Assembly: GCA_041484525.1 (NCBI GenBank)
Contig: JBGPHT010000042.1
Span: 1-50,152 of the forward strand
DNA from: JBGPHT01 sp041484525
GTDB lineage: Bacteria; Acidobacteriota; Terriglobia; Bryobacterales; Bryobacteraceae
Length of the DNA stretch: 50,152 nucleotides
Direction of reading: 5' to 3'
Below are positions 1-6,764 of the stretch, in pieces (the stretch's first letter is position 1; every line of letters begins with the position of its first letter). The notes under the pieces were generated by a model that was not told the DNA's origin, did not search any database, and saw nothing but the letters and a program-made list of their open reading frames with translations. The translations under genes and the position numbers were made by a program.

Positions 1-83
1 TAGCGGGATTCTTCCGACCGGCGAATCTCATCCTGCAATCCGAGGATGATCGTAGCCGAGTCTGCAATGGTGAGAGGTCTCAT
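1..83 (-). CDS. N-terminal fragment of a probable IS630-type transposase / HTH protein (cut by window edge)
   Basis: An ATG on the minus strand at 83 opens a frame that runs off the left edge after 27 codons (MRPLTIADSATIILGL..., then DEIRRSEESR). From memory, this opening resembles helix-turn-helix transposase-like proteins of the IS630 superfamily common in Acidobacteria and Cyanobacteria, in which an RSEESRYDHRLHG-type segment leads into the HTH. Only 27 residues are visible, so neither the family nor intactness can be confirmed. If correct, the DNA just upstream (84-150) should hold the terminal inverted repeat of the element. Confidence 0.4.
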   Translation of the reverse strand, partial: MRPLTIADSATIILGLQDEIRRSEESR

Positions 84-422
84 GTTTCGATGAGAACACA
101 TCGCCACAACATGCGCAATTACTTATGTCGCAGTGTTTAGCAAAGCGGAAATCGCGGGTCGCAGCACCACGGATGCGCTCCAGAGTTTAGAAAGGAAACG
201 GGACCTGCCGGCTCGAATCGAGGTCGTTCCACTCCCAGGTTCCGCGCAAAAACGGTGGCGCTGGAAGAGATTTCGCGCTATGTCATCCTTCGCCATATCA
301 ACAGTCTTTCCACGGCAGGAAATGCGTCGCCGCGGCAGTATGAAGAGCCTACGGCTCGGCAACAGGAAAAGGCAAGAAACAAGGAGAAGACCAAAGTGGA
401 CACTCCCCCAAACACCCGTGCC
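84..422. other. Gene-free stretch between the edge ORF and ssb
   Basis: About 340 bases with no convincing gene. The short frames here have no recognisable domain or ribosome-binding site, and the longer plus-strand ones only stay open by running antisense into ssb. The segment 100-150 (around TGCGCAATTACTTATGTCGCA) contains a small inverted repeat (TGCG...CGCA) and could be the end of the putative insertion sequence to the left. Confidence 0.4.
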
Positions 423-911
423 CTAGAACGGCACGTCGTCGTCTGTGATCCCTTGATTGAATTCGTCCGCCGCCGGTGCGGCCGCAGGGGACTGCGGCGG
501 ACGCTGCGCGCTGCGCGGCATCGACACCGGCTGCTGCGAGAATTCGCCACCCGCTGGAGCGCTGCCCGAATCGCCGCGGCTGCTGCCGAGCAGAATCAGA
601 TCGTCGCAGACCACTTCGGTCATGTATTTCTTCTGGCCTTCCTTGTCATCGTAGCTCCGCGTTTGCAGGCGGCCTTCGATGTAGACCTGCTTGCCCTTGA
701 GCAGGTAATTCGCCAGATTTTCGGACCGCCACAATATGACGTTGTGCCAGTCCGTCTCTTCCTTCCACTCGCCCGACTGCTGGTCCTTCCAGCGCCGGTT
801 GGTGGCGATACTGAACGTGGAGCGGGCCACGCCGCCGGGCGTGAATTTGGTCTCGGCATCCTTGCCGAGATGGCCAAGTAGAATCACTTTATTGACGCTT
901 CGGGATGCCAT
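423..911 (-). CDS. ssb: Single-stranded DNA-binding protein SSB
   Basis: 162-residue SSB. An N-terminal OB-fold (about residues 5-110) begins SVNKVILLGHLGKDAE and carries the family's conserved segments (FSIATNRRWKD, TDWHNVILW, VYIEGRLQTRSY). It is followed by a Gly/Pro/Gln/Ser-rich disordered linker and the acidic tip DDDVPF, which in the family recruits replication and repair partners. Length is normal for a bacterial SSB. It is the last gene of the minus-strand run, 42 nt beyond the TPR gene, and is probably separately expressed. It coats ssDNA during replication, recombination and repair in the cytoplasm. Confidence 0.97.
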   Translation of the reverse strand: MASRSVNKVILLGHLGKDAETKFTPGGVARSTFSIATNRRWKDQQSGEWKEETDWHNVILWRSENLANYLLKGKQVYIEGRLQTRSYDDKEGQKKYMTEVVCDDLILLGSSRGDSGSAPAGGEFSQQPVSMPRSAQRPPQSPAAAPAADEFNQGITDDDVPF

Positions 912-953
912 CTTATCCTGAACTGTATCACACCGCGTCGCCGGATTTGCCCG

Positions 954-2225
954 CTACTTCACCACGTTTACGGCCACGCCCGCGGTAGCCGTAGCCGGGC
1001 ACGCCGCCATCGCGGTGCGCGCCTCGCGCTTGGGGAAATAGGGAGAGACCGCCGCCAGCGATTGCTCCAGATAATCACGCTCGGTGCCGCACGAACCGCC
1101 CGACACCGCCGCCAAATGCCGCCACGCCGCAGCGTCGGCTCTCAGCTCCAGGGGGATACCGGAATTCAGCGCTTCCGCCAGCTCGTCCTCGGACTGCGCG
1201 AATTGCTTGCGGCGGTAGAGCAGCAGCGCCCGGTAAAAATGTCCCTCTCCGGACGCCTGATCCTTGGCATTTGCCAGCGCCCTCCGGCTCGCCTGGCTAT
1301 AGTCGGCGGCCGCGGCTTCGTTCTGTCCGGCGGCCTCCTTGGCGCGTGCGCGTAAATAGTACGCGCGCGCCGCAGACGGATCGAGTTGGATCGCGGAGTC
1401 CAACGTCCGGATTCCGGCGGCAGCGTTTCCGGCCAGAAGTTCGGCGCCTCCGAGATCGACCAGGGCACCCGGGAGATCGGGCCGTGGGCTCACCATCGCC
1501 GTCACCGAAGGTCCGCCGCCGTCGCGCGCACGCCAGATCCCGACGGCTTCCCGATAGACTCGCACCGCTTCGGCATATTTACGGTCGTGGAAGGCCTGGC
1601 GCCCGACGGTCCACTGAGGCCAGCCCGTCGAGGCCGAGTCCGCAAACTGCCGCGCGGCCGCCGGGAGATCGCCCTGCCGCAGCGCCATCCATCCCAGCCA
1701 TAATCGGCCCGTGCGCAGGATGTCCGCGCACCGCTCCGCCGGCATCACAATCGTAGGACACGCGGCTTCGGACTCGGCCGCGGAAATCTCGCCCCACGCC
1801 CGTTCCACAGCGGCGCGGTCCATCCCTGCGTGAAGCCGCGAGATCGCCGCCAGCACACGCACGCCCGAGGACACAGGCTCGGGCGGCAGCTTGCTCTTCT
1901 TTGCAAAGCGCCCCGGCCAGGTTGCAATGACGGCGTCGAAATCCGAGGCCGCCTCCTTGAACTCGGATGTGTTGTGACTGAGGGCCGCCTCGGCCAGCGC
2001 GCAGTATCCCTTGCGATAGTGCACCAAAGGCAACTCCTGCGGCGATACCACCGGCAGGAACGCCGCCTGGCTCTGGATACACGTGCTTGTGTCGCGCAGT
2101 TGCGGCAGGGCGGGCAGCGCGACACGCTCGAAATCGGATTGGGCCTTCAGACCCAGGGCGAGCTGCAGCTCGTCGGCGCCAAACAGCGCGGATACCCAGA
2201 GAAATGCGAGAATCCGTACAGTCAT
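954..2225 (-). CDS. Secreted TPR-repeat protein of unknown function
   Basis: 423 residues. The N-terminus MTVRILAFLWVSALFGADE looks like a short signal peptide. The C-terminal half (about residues 220-370) contains helical TPR-like repeats (LVDLGGAELLAGNAAAGIRT, then AIQLDPSAARAYYLRARA), where the D-P-x-x-A-x-x-Y-x-R-A spacing is diagnostic. Four cysteines in the mature region could form disulfides, which fits a periplasmic location. It follows the HlyD adaptor gene by 49 nt on the same strand, so it may be co-transcribed with the efflux genes. Nothing in the sequence gives a specific role; protein-protein scaffolding is the family generality. Confidence 0.75.
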   Translation of the reverse strand: MTVRILAFLWVSALFGADELQLALGLKAQSDFERVALPALPQLRDTSTCIQSQAAFLPVVSPQELPLVHYRKGYCALAEAALSHNTSEFKEAASDFDAVIATWPGRFAKKSKLPPEPVSSGVRVLAAISRLHAGMDRAAVERAWGEISAAESEAACPTIVMPAERCADILRTGRLWLGWMALRQGDLPAAARQFADSASTGWPQWTVGRQAFHDRKYAEAVRVYREAVGIWRARDGGGPSVTAMVSPRPDLPGALVDLGGAELLAGNAAAGIRTLDSAIQLDPSAARAYYLRARAKEAAGQNEAAAADYSQASRRALANAKDQASGEGHFYRALLLYRRKQFAQSEDELAEALNSGIPLELRADAAAWRHLAAVSGGSCGTERDYLEQSLAAVSPYFPKREARTAMAACPATATAGVAVNVVK

Positions 2226-2274
2226 CAGCTCAATCAGCAGCAGCCGCTACACCGTTGTGCGAAAGCATACATGG

Positions 2275-3624
2275 TTAGCGGGTGAAGATAGTAACGTCGA
2301 CATTCATTCCGGGCCGCAGAATCAGCCCAGCCTGCTTCTCCACCAGGATTTTCACCGGAATTCGCTGCACTACCTTCACAAAATTGCCTGTCGCGTTCTC
2401 CGGCGGCAGCAGGCTCATGCGCGATCCGGTGGCGCTCGCGATCGAATCTACACGGCCCGCCACGCTGCGGCCGTACATATCTACCTTGATCTCCGCCCGC
2501 TGCCCCGGCCTGACCCTTGCCAGGTCCGTCTCTTTGAAGTTCGCCGTAACCCAAACATCATCGAGCGGGACGATCGTCATCATGCCCTGACCCGGCTGCA
2601 CGATCTGCCCCACCTCGACGCTCTTGCGCGTTACGACGCCGTCGATCGGCGCCACGATCCCGGTGTAGCCGAGCTGCAACTCGGCGGCATCCAGATTAGC
2701 CCTCGCCGCGGCCACCCCAGCCGAGGCACTGCCCGCATCCGACGTCCGGATGGCCACTTGCCGCTTGTCCGCCACCGAGGTCTCGACCTGCGCCTTCGCC
2801 CGATTCACCTTGGACTGCGCCGCACCCAGCGCCGCCTTCCTAATGGCAGCTTCCTTCTGCGCCGAGGCCAGCTTCTCCTGCGCCGCGCGCCAGTCGCTCT
2901 CCGCCATCCGCGCCGCCGCCACGTAGCCGTCGTACTGCTGCTGCGAAATCTCCGCCTTGTCAGCCAGGGGCTTCATGCGCGCCAGGTCGGATTGGGCACG
3001 ATCGTGGTTCGCCTGGCGGGATCGGACATTCGCCTCCGCATAGGCTAAATCGGCTCCGGCTGCCTGCTCGGCGCCGAGGCGCGCCCGTTCCAACTCGGCT
3101 TCGGTATTGGCTAACTGCGCCACTGCCGCCGATTCGCTCGACCGCGTCGTCTCGTTCATCCACGGCACGGTCACCTGCGCGGAATGCAACTGGCTCTCGG
3201 CTTGGAGAAGCGCCGCCTTTGCCATCCCCACCTTCGCTTCAAAATCGCGCCGGTCGATCCGCACCAGCGGGTCACCGGCTTTCACCGGCTGGTTGTCCTT
3301 CACCAACACTTCCACCACGTTGCCCGTGATCTTGGGCGCCACCGCGCTGATGTGTCCGTCGACTTGTGCGTCATCCGACGAGACGCGATCGCGGAAATGG
3401 AAGTACGCCATCACACCCGCTGCCACCACTGCCAGCACCATGACCGGCAGCACCATATATTTCACCCGCGACTGCCTCCTGGGTGCAACCGGGTCGACGC
3501 GCGAAGCCTCCGCCGCGGGCGCCTCTTCGAGAACATTGGCCATAGACTGTGGAACCTTCTGCCTGGGTATTCCTGCATGCGAGGAACCAAAACCCGCCTC
3601 GCCGCCAACTCCCTTCTGCTGCAT
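2275..3624 (-). CDS. HlyD/EmrA-family membrane fusion protein (efflux adaptor)
   Basis: 449 residues if the first ATG is used; ATG at codon 28 (MANVLEEAPA) is an equally good start. One N-terminal membrane anchor (VKYMVLPVMVLAVVAAGVMA, about 55-75) precedes a biotinyl-lipoyl half motif (SSDDAQVDGHISAVAPKITG, then VKDNQPVKAGDPLVRID), a long alpha-helical hairpin rich in Ala/Glu/Gln (about 130-290), and the second lipoyl half and beta-barrel (GYTGIVAPIDGVVTRKSVEV onward). This is the EmrA layout: a periplasmic adaptor linking a DHA2 pump to a TolC channel. It lies 37 nt after the pump pseudogene in the tolC-pump-adaptor order. The gene itself looks intact although its pump partner is destroyed. 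Confidence 0.93.
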   Translation of the reverse strand: MQQKGVGGEAGFGSSHAGIPRQKVPQSMANVLEEAPAAEASRVDPVAPRRQSRVKYMVLPVMVLAVVAAGVMAYFHFRDRVSSDDAQVDGHISAVAPKITGNVVEVLVKDNQPVKAGDPLVRIDRRDFEAKVGMAKAALLQAESQLHSAQVTVPWMNETTRSSESAAVAQLANTEAELERARLGAEQAAGADLAYAEANVRSRQANHDRAQSDLARMKPLADKAEISQQQYDGYVAAARMAESDWRAAQEKLASAQKEAAIRKAALGAAQSKVNRAKAQVETSVADKRQVAIRTSDAGSASAGVAAARANLDAAELQLGYTGIVAPIDGVVTRKSVEVGQIVQPGQGMMTIVPLDDVWVTANFKETDLARVRPGQRAEIKVDMYGRSVAGRVDSIASATGSRMSLLPPENATGNFVKVVQRIPVKILVEKQAGLILRPGMNVDVTIFTR

Positions 3625-3661
3625 TTATTGCCAGTCCTCCGCAGCCCATCCGCGGCCTTGC

Positions 3662-4739
3662 CTAATGCCCGTATTTTGGCACTTCCCGCGCCGGCGGGAC
3701 GCTCTTCATGAGGAACATCAGCGGGACGATCAGGATGAACAGCAGCGCCATAAACCAAAAAGCGTCTGCAAATGCCAGCATACTCGATTGCCGCAACACG
3801 GTGCCGTAGACGATCCCTTGCGCCTGCCGCATCGCATCGGGCAGTGACGAGCCGTGTTGCTGCAGCGTCCGTGTGGCGCCCTCGATCGCCTGCCGGTACG
3901 CCGGATCGTAAGCTGTCAGGTGCGAGCTCAGCGTCTGCTGATGGACCTCCGAGCGCCGCGCCAGCATCGTGGTGACGGTCGCGATCCCGGAGCTTCCACC
4001 GATGTTGCGCGCCAGGTTGAACAGGCCCGCCGCGTAGTTGGTGCGCTCTCGCGGAATGAAGCGGAACGCGACGGTGCTGATGGGCACGAACAGAAACGCC
4101 AGCCCCAGGCTCTGCACGATGCGGCTATACATCGCGGTGCGGAGATCGATGTACAAGGTGAAATGCGACATCATCCACAGGCCGGTGGCGCTGACAAGCA
4201 CTCCGAAAACCACCAGCCACCGCGCCTCCACGCGCCGCATCAGCATGCCCACCATCGGCAGGCACACGCAGATCGCAATGCCGCCCGGAGAGAGCGCCAT
4301 GCCGCTGAGCAGCGCCGTGTATCCGAGAAGCGTTTGCAGGAACAGCGGCAACAGGGCGGTGCTGGCGTACAGCACGAAGCCCAGCAGCAGCATGGACGCA
4401 GTGGCCAGCGTGTAATTGCGATCTTTCAGAATGTGGAAATCGATTACCGGGTCCTTTTGCCGTAATTCCCAAAGCACAACTCCGATCAGGCAAACCGCCG
4501 TCAGCACGGCGAACGTCAGGATGAAGTGCGAAGCGAACCAGTCCTGGCGCTGACCTTCATCCATCACCACTTCGAGCGACCCCAGTCCCAGCGCCAGCAG
4601 ACCGAAGCCGATGTAGTCGATCTTGAGCCCCTGCGAAAGGCCCTTGCGCAACAGGTAGGGCGGGTCGTGAATCAGCATCGTGGTCAGCAGCAGGGAGAGC
4701 GCGCCGATCGGAATGTTGATGTAGAAGATCCAGCGCCAG
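3662..4739 (-). pseudogene. C-terminal fragment of an EmrB/QacA-type DHA2 drug:H+ antiporter, severed by an insertion
   Basis: From the W-R-W-I-F-Y-I-N-I-P-I-G motif onward the frame is a normal DHA2 MFS C-terminal half: about ten hydrophobic segments, ending KSVPPAREVPKYGH. The matching N-terminal half lies at 6501-6764, on the far side of a 1761-bp insertion. The continuous frame actually begins at 4828 inside the inserted element, adding about 30 unrelated residues. Deleting the insertion together with one 10-bp duplicate fuses NYSW to RWIFY in frame, which shows the original gene. In its present form the pump cannot be made as one chain. In the family it would exchange toxic compounds for protons with an HlyD adaptor and TolC channel. 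Confidence 0.9.
4730..4739. repeat. Target-site duplication, left copy (CCAGCGCCAG)
   Basis: Ten-base direct repeat identical to 6501-6510. It flanks the inserted element exactly at the outer edge of its terminal inverted repeat and encodes the W-R-W of the interrupted MFS gene. Confidence 0.9.
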
Positions 4740-4764
4740 GCAGTCCGACAATTGTGTGTGGCTG
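4740..4764 (+). repeat. Left terminal inverted repeat of the cassette
   Basis: Reads inward GCAGTCCGACAATTGTGTGT then GGCTG. It matches the reverse complement of 6476-6500 at 21 of 25 positions (differences at positions 2, 7, 12 and 23). Confidence 0.88.
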
Positions 4765-4786
4765 GCGTCGGCGTCCGCGTTGATGG

Positions 4787-4823
4787 AAAAAATGGGCTGG
4801 GTTGCAAAAGCTCCGCAGCCCAT
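4787..4823 (-). terminator. Rho-independent terminator at the end of the cassette's minus-strand genes
   Basis: On the minus strand an 8-bp perfect stem (ATGGGCTG pairing with CAGCCCAT, loop about 16 nt) is followed directly by TTTTTT. It sits 64 nt beyond the last small minus-strand ORF and just inside the left inverted repeat, so it would stop cargo transcription before the pump gene. Confidence 0.65.
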
Positions 4824-4886
4824 CCCAAAAAAGTTGCGCGCGGGGCTTCCGGCGATACATACTGAAAGCCCCCGTCCTGTTGTTGT

Positions 4887-5022
4887 TTACTTCTTGCGGT
4901 TAGGCGCCTGCGTCAGAGCTGATGCTGCTGCTTTTCCGAACGGGCGCGGGGGTCTTGGGGTTGCATAACAGTTTCGCGGCTCGGGACGCAACCCCAGCGG
5001 AAGTTTTCTCATTCTTCGCCAT
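4887..5022 (-). pseudogene. Small basic Ala/Ser/Lys-rich protein gene with a +1 frameshift
   Basis: From ATG at 5022 the frame reads MAKNEKTSAGVASRAAKLL and NPKTPAPVRK, then diverges and stops at 4900. The next frame continues as AAASALTQAPNRKK and stops at 4887. Removing one A from the AAAA run near 4930 joins the two into a 45-residue protein resembling a widespread family of tiny basic proteins (MAK..KTS..VAS.A.K.L..P....K..A.SALTQ), recognised from memory. The family has no known function that I can state. It is either a degraded cargo gene or a sequencing or natural slip at the A-run. It is the last gene before the cassette terminator. Confidence 0.5.
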
Positions 5023-5070
5023 GGCGTTATCTCAAAACTTCCTCCGGAGATTCGAGATTATTTCGTTCGG

Positions 5071-5238
5071 ATGGGGAAAAAGGGCGGAGCCTTAGGCGGA
5101 CACGCTAGGGCTGCGAAGATGACTGCTGAGGAGCGGAGCGACAGTGCCCGAAAAGCAATTCAGACGCGTTGGGGAAAGGCTAAGGCTCAACTTGCGCTTC
5201 AGTCTGGTGTTGCGACTGACGGTGAGGTGGCTCGTTAA
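5071..5238 (+). CDS. Small Gly/Lys/Ala-rich protein with ERSxxARKAxxxRW motif
   Basis: 55 codons from ATG at 5071: MGKKGGALGGHARAAKMTAE, then ERSDSARKAIQTRWGKAK. The GKKGG...ARAAK.T.EERS..ARKA...RW pattern recurs in many short bacterial proteins, recognised from memory without an assigned function. The upstream in-frame text (KLPPEIRDYFVR) also fits that family's usual N-terminus, but no standard start codon precedes it, so the true start may have been lost or be non-canonical. It converges on the 67-codon ORF and overlaps it by 59 nt. Confidence 0.5.
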   Translation: MGKKGGALGGHARAAKMTAEERSDSARKAIQTRWGKAKAQLALQSGVATDGEVAR

Positions 5239-5383
5239 CGCTCTGAAAGGTTTCGGCTTCCCACAGGTCGATATTTGAATTGCGGGCAAGTTCATCCCAC
5301 GTACCCCTGAGTGCTTTCGATGATTCAATAGCGCTTTCCACGGCATCGTAGGTTTTTTTGGACGGCGTCCGGTTATTTCTCAT
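5180..5383 (-). CDS. Hypothetical small protein downstream of the SDH_sah-type protease
   Basis: 67 residues beginning MRNNRTPSKKTYDAVESAIE. The ATG lies 2 nt after the protease stop, with GAAAGAGG upstream inside the protease's last codons, so the two are translationally linked. It is hydrophilic and helical, with a Gln/His-rich tail, and has no recognised domain. Tight coupling suggests it may work with, or be a substrate of, the protease. Confidence 0.55.
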   Translation of the reverse strand: MRNNRTPSKKTYDAVESAIESSKALRGTWDELARNSNIDLWEAETFQSVNEPPHRQSQHQTEAQVEP

Positions 5384-5385
5384 GG

Positions 5386-6396
5386 CTATACCTCTTTCAG
5401 TTGGCCAATGATGACCGTGTGATTCATTCCGTGCACTACATCCTTGAGGTTTTCTAAAGCACCCTCTAAACCAGCACTGGCGGCCACCACCTTTAGGCCA
5501 ATCCTGTTGGCTTCAGTCCTGTCGATATAGAATCCGTGCTCCGGGTATTCATTGACCAATTGCCTAGCAATTTCTTCGGCACGCTGTTTGCCATACTTCG
5601 GCTCCAACAACCGGATGGCATATGCCTCGCCAATTTTCAACAGCCTCGACATTTGGGTGTAGTGAACCGTATCAAGCTTCTCAAATAGAGGGCTCAGCAT
5701 TTCTGACACAAAATGAAGCATGTGCGGTAACAGCGTCCCGACCGACTTGCCAGAACGAGTTTTCAAGAAAATAACACCCGCATCTAATGCCTGAAGAGCA
5801 AAGGCGTTGAGCCTCTCTAGGGCCTGCACTTCATCAAGGGCCGAGCAAATATCCTCCCTCTCGGGATCAAAAACCTGGACATCAAGCGGTCCTAGTTCTG
5901 CGAACGAAGAGAGACAAATATTTGATGCGCCTAGAGCAAACAGCGTCGCGGCACTTTTTGCCCACTCATACACGTAGACGTTGAAACCACCACAGTGTAA
6001 GCGAAGTAGATTGGCCATTTGAAAAGCGGCCTTTGCCTGGCCACCGGGTGAATCAATGATGACGTGAGCTGGTTTTTTGGGCAAGCTAGCCCTAGCCTCC
6101 ATGAAGGCATTCAAAATGGAATCATCTATCTGCTCGAATGGGCCTGGAGCGCTGTGGCGCGGCGGGGCATCCTGAATGATAAGCCAAACCGGTTCCTTGA
6201 GTATGGATTCCACGTCCCTGACGGCAGCGATGAATTTGTCCGGGAGCGGGTTTAGGGGGAATATACTTGCGGCGTATTTTTTTTCGGAGCTACCGTCCCC
6301 GTTTTGGCCTTTTTGCTGGCATGAGCCGACTTGGGCGCTGGCGTCGCCTTGATTGGAGTCGGAGAGGGAGTGGGGGAGCTTGCCATCAGACTGCAT
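5386..6396 (-). CDS. SDH_sah-type ClpP-fold serine protease (cassette cargo)
   Basis: 336 residues. After a hydrophilic N-terminal 45 residues comes a ClpP/crotonase-like fold: a VIIDSPGGQAKA oxyanion loop (Gly118-Gly119) and the nucleophile region VYEWAKSAATLFALGAS, with Ser148 the predicted catalytic serine. ELGPLDVQV follows, as in the SDH_sah (serine dehydrogenase proteinase) family that cleaves in or near membranes. The order SPGG, KSAAT, LGPLD is characteristic. No signal peptide or clear membrane helix is visible. It is the main cargo of the cassette and is followed by the coupled 67-codon ORF. A GGTGAT sequence lies 4 nt before the ATG. Lower GC content than its neighbours supports a foreign origin. 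Confidence 0.85.
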   Translation of the reverse strand: MQSDGKLPHSLSDSNQGDASAQVGSCQQKGQNGDGSSEKKYAASIFPLNPLPDKFIAAVRDVESILKEPVWLIIQDAPPRHSAPGPFEQIDDSILNAFMEARASLPKKPAHVIIDSPGGQAKAAFQMANLLRLHCGGFNVYVYEWAKSAATLFALGASNICLSSFAELGPLDVQVFDPEREDICSALDEVQALERLNAFALQALDAGVIFLKTRSGKSVGTLLPHMLHFVSEMLSPLFEKLDTVHYTQMSRLLKIGEAYAIRLLEPKYGKQRAEEIARQLVNEYPEHGFYIDRTEANRIGLKVVAASAGLEGALENLKDVVHGMNHTVIIGQLKEV

Positions 6397-6475
6397 GATA
6401 TCACCACGCCCAACGCCATCATGTCAATCCCCTCTTTCGATGGCGTGCCATGTCCTGATCCCTAGCCGCCACCAG

Positions 6476-6500
6476 CACCCACACACAAATGTCAGACTAC
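6476..6500 (-). repeat. Right terminal inverted repeat of the cassette
   Basis: Reading inward on the minus strand: GTAGTCTGACATTTGTGTGT then GGGTG. It is the partner of 4740-4764. Confidence 0.88.
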
Positions 6501-6510
6501 CCAGCGCCAG
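6501..6510. repeat. Target-site duplication, right copy (CCAGCGCCAG)
   Basis: Identical to 4730-4739 and abuts the right terminal inverted repeat. Confidence 0.9.
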
Positions 6511-6764
6511 CTATAGTTGTCGGTGAGCCAGCCGCCGAGCGTGGGGCCGATCGTCGGCGCCACCACCACGCCCATGGCGTATACCGCCATCGCCATGCCG
6601 TGTTTTTCGCGCTTGCCCGCGATGTGCGGTAGCGCCACGTTGGCGACGCTGGTGTCCAGCACCTCCATGAACGTCGCCAGCATGACCGTCATGGCGATCG
6701 CCCACGGGCTGATCTCGCCCCTACTTCGCGTACACCGCCTCCATCTGTCCGGCGGCGTGGGCAA
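6501..6764 (-). pseudogene. N-terminal fragment of the EmrB-type pump, with an internal deletion
   Basis: The frame opens at 6764 (overlapping the tolC 3' end by 44 nt) and reads PWAIAMTVMLATFMEVLDTS, then VANVALPHIAG, which is DHA2 helix 1. It jumps directly to KREKHGMAMAVYAMGVVVAP and ends NYSWRW at the cassette junction; 8 nt further, inside the element, it hits a stop (6492). In the DHA2 family, roughly 80 residues covering helices 2-4 and the GRKR loop normally separate IAG from REKHG/AKRG, so an in-frame deletion is inferred in addition to the insertion. The overlap with tolC suggests the original operon was translationally coupled. Confidence 0.85.

Larger units (their letters stand above)
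4740..6500. mobile_element. Transposase-less insertion cassette (MIC-like) carrying a ClpP-class protease
   Basis: A 1761-bp insertion inside an efflux pump gene. The ends are inverted repeats: reading inward, the left begins GCAGTCCGACAATTGTGTGT and the right GTAGTCTGACATTTGTGTGT, with 21 of the first 25 positions identical. A perfect 10-bp direct repeat (CCAGCGCCAG) brackets it. Inside are an SDH_sah-type serine protease gene, a 67-codon downstream ORF, a frameshifted small basic ORF with a terminator, and a convergent 55-codon ORF. No transposase-like frame was seen, so mobilisation would need a transposase in trans, as described for mobile insertion cassettes. A 10-bp duplication is compatible with IS4-type transposition, but the family is not established. 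The interior is visibly less GC-rich than its flanks. Confidence 0.88.

Noticed and set aside
133..426. 97-codon plus-strand ORF before ssb
   Set aside because: Arg-rich text without domain or ribosome site. The neighbouring frames are equally open, as expected in GC-rich DNA.
4740..4968. A plus-strand 70-codon ORF in the cassette as a transposase remnant
   Set aside because: No transposase-like motif, and it overlaps the terminator and the small minus-strand ORF. Treated as a chance frame.
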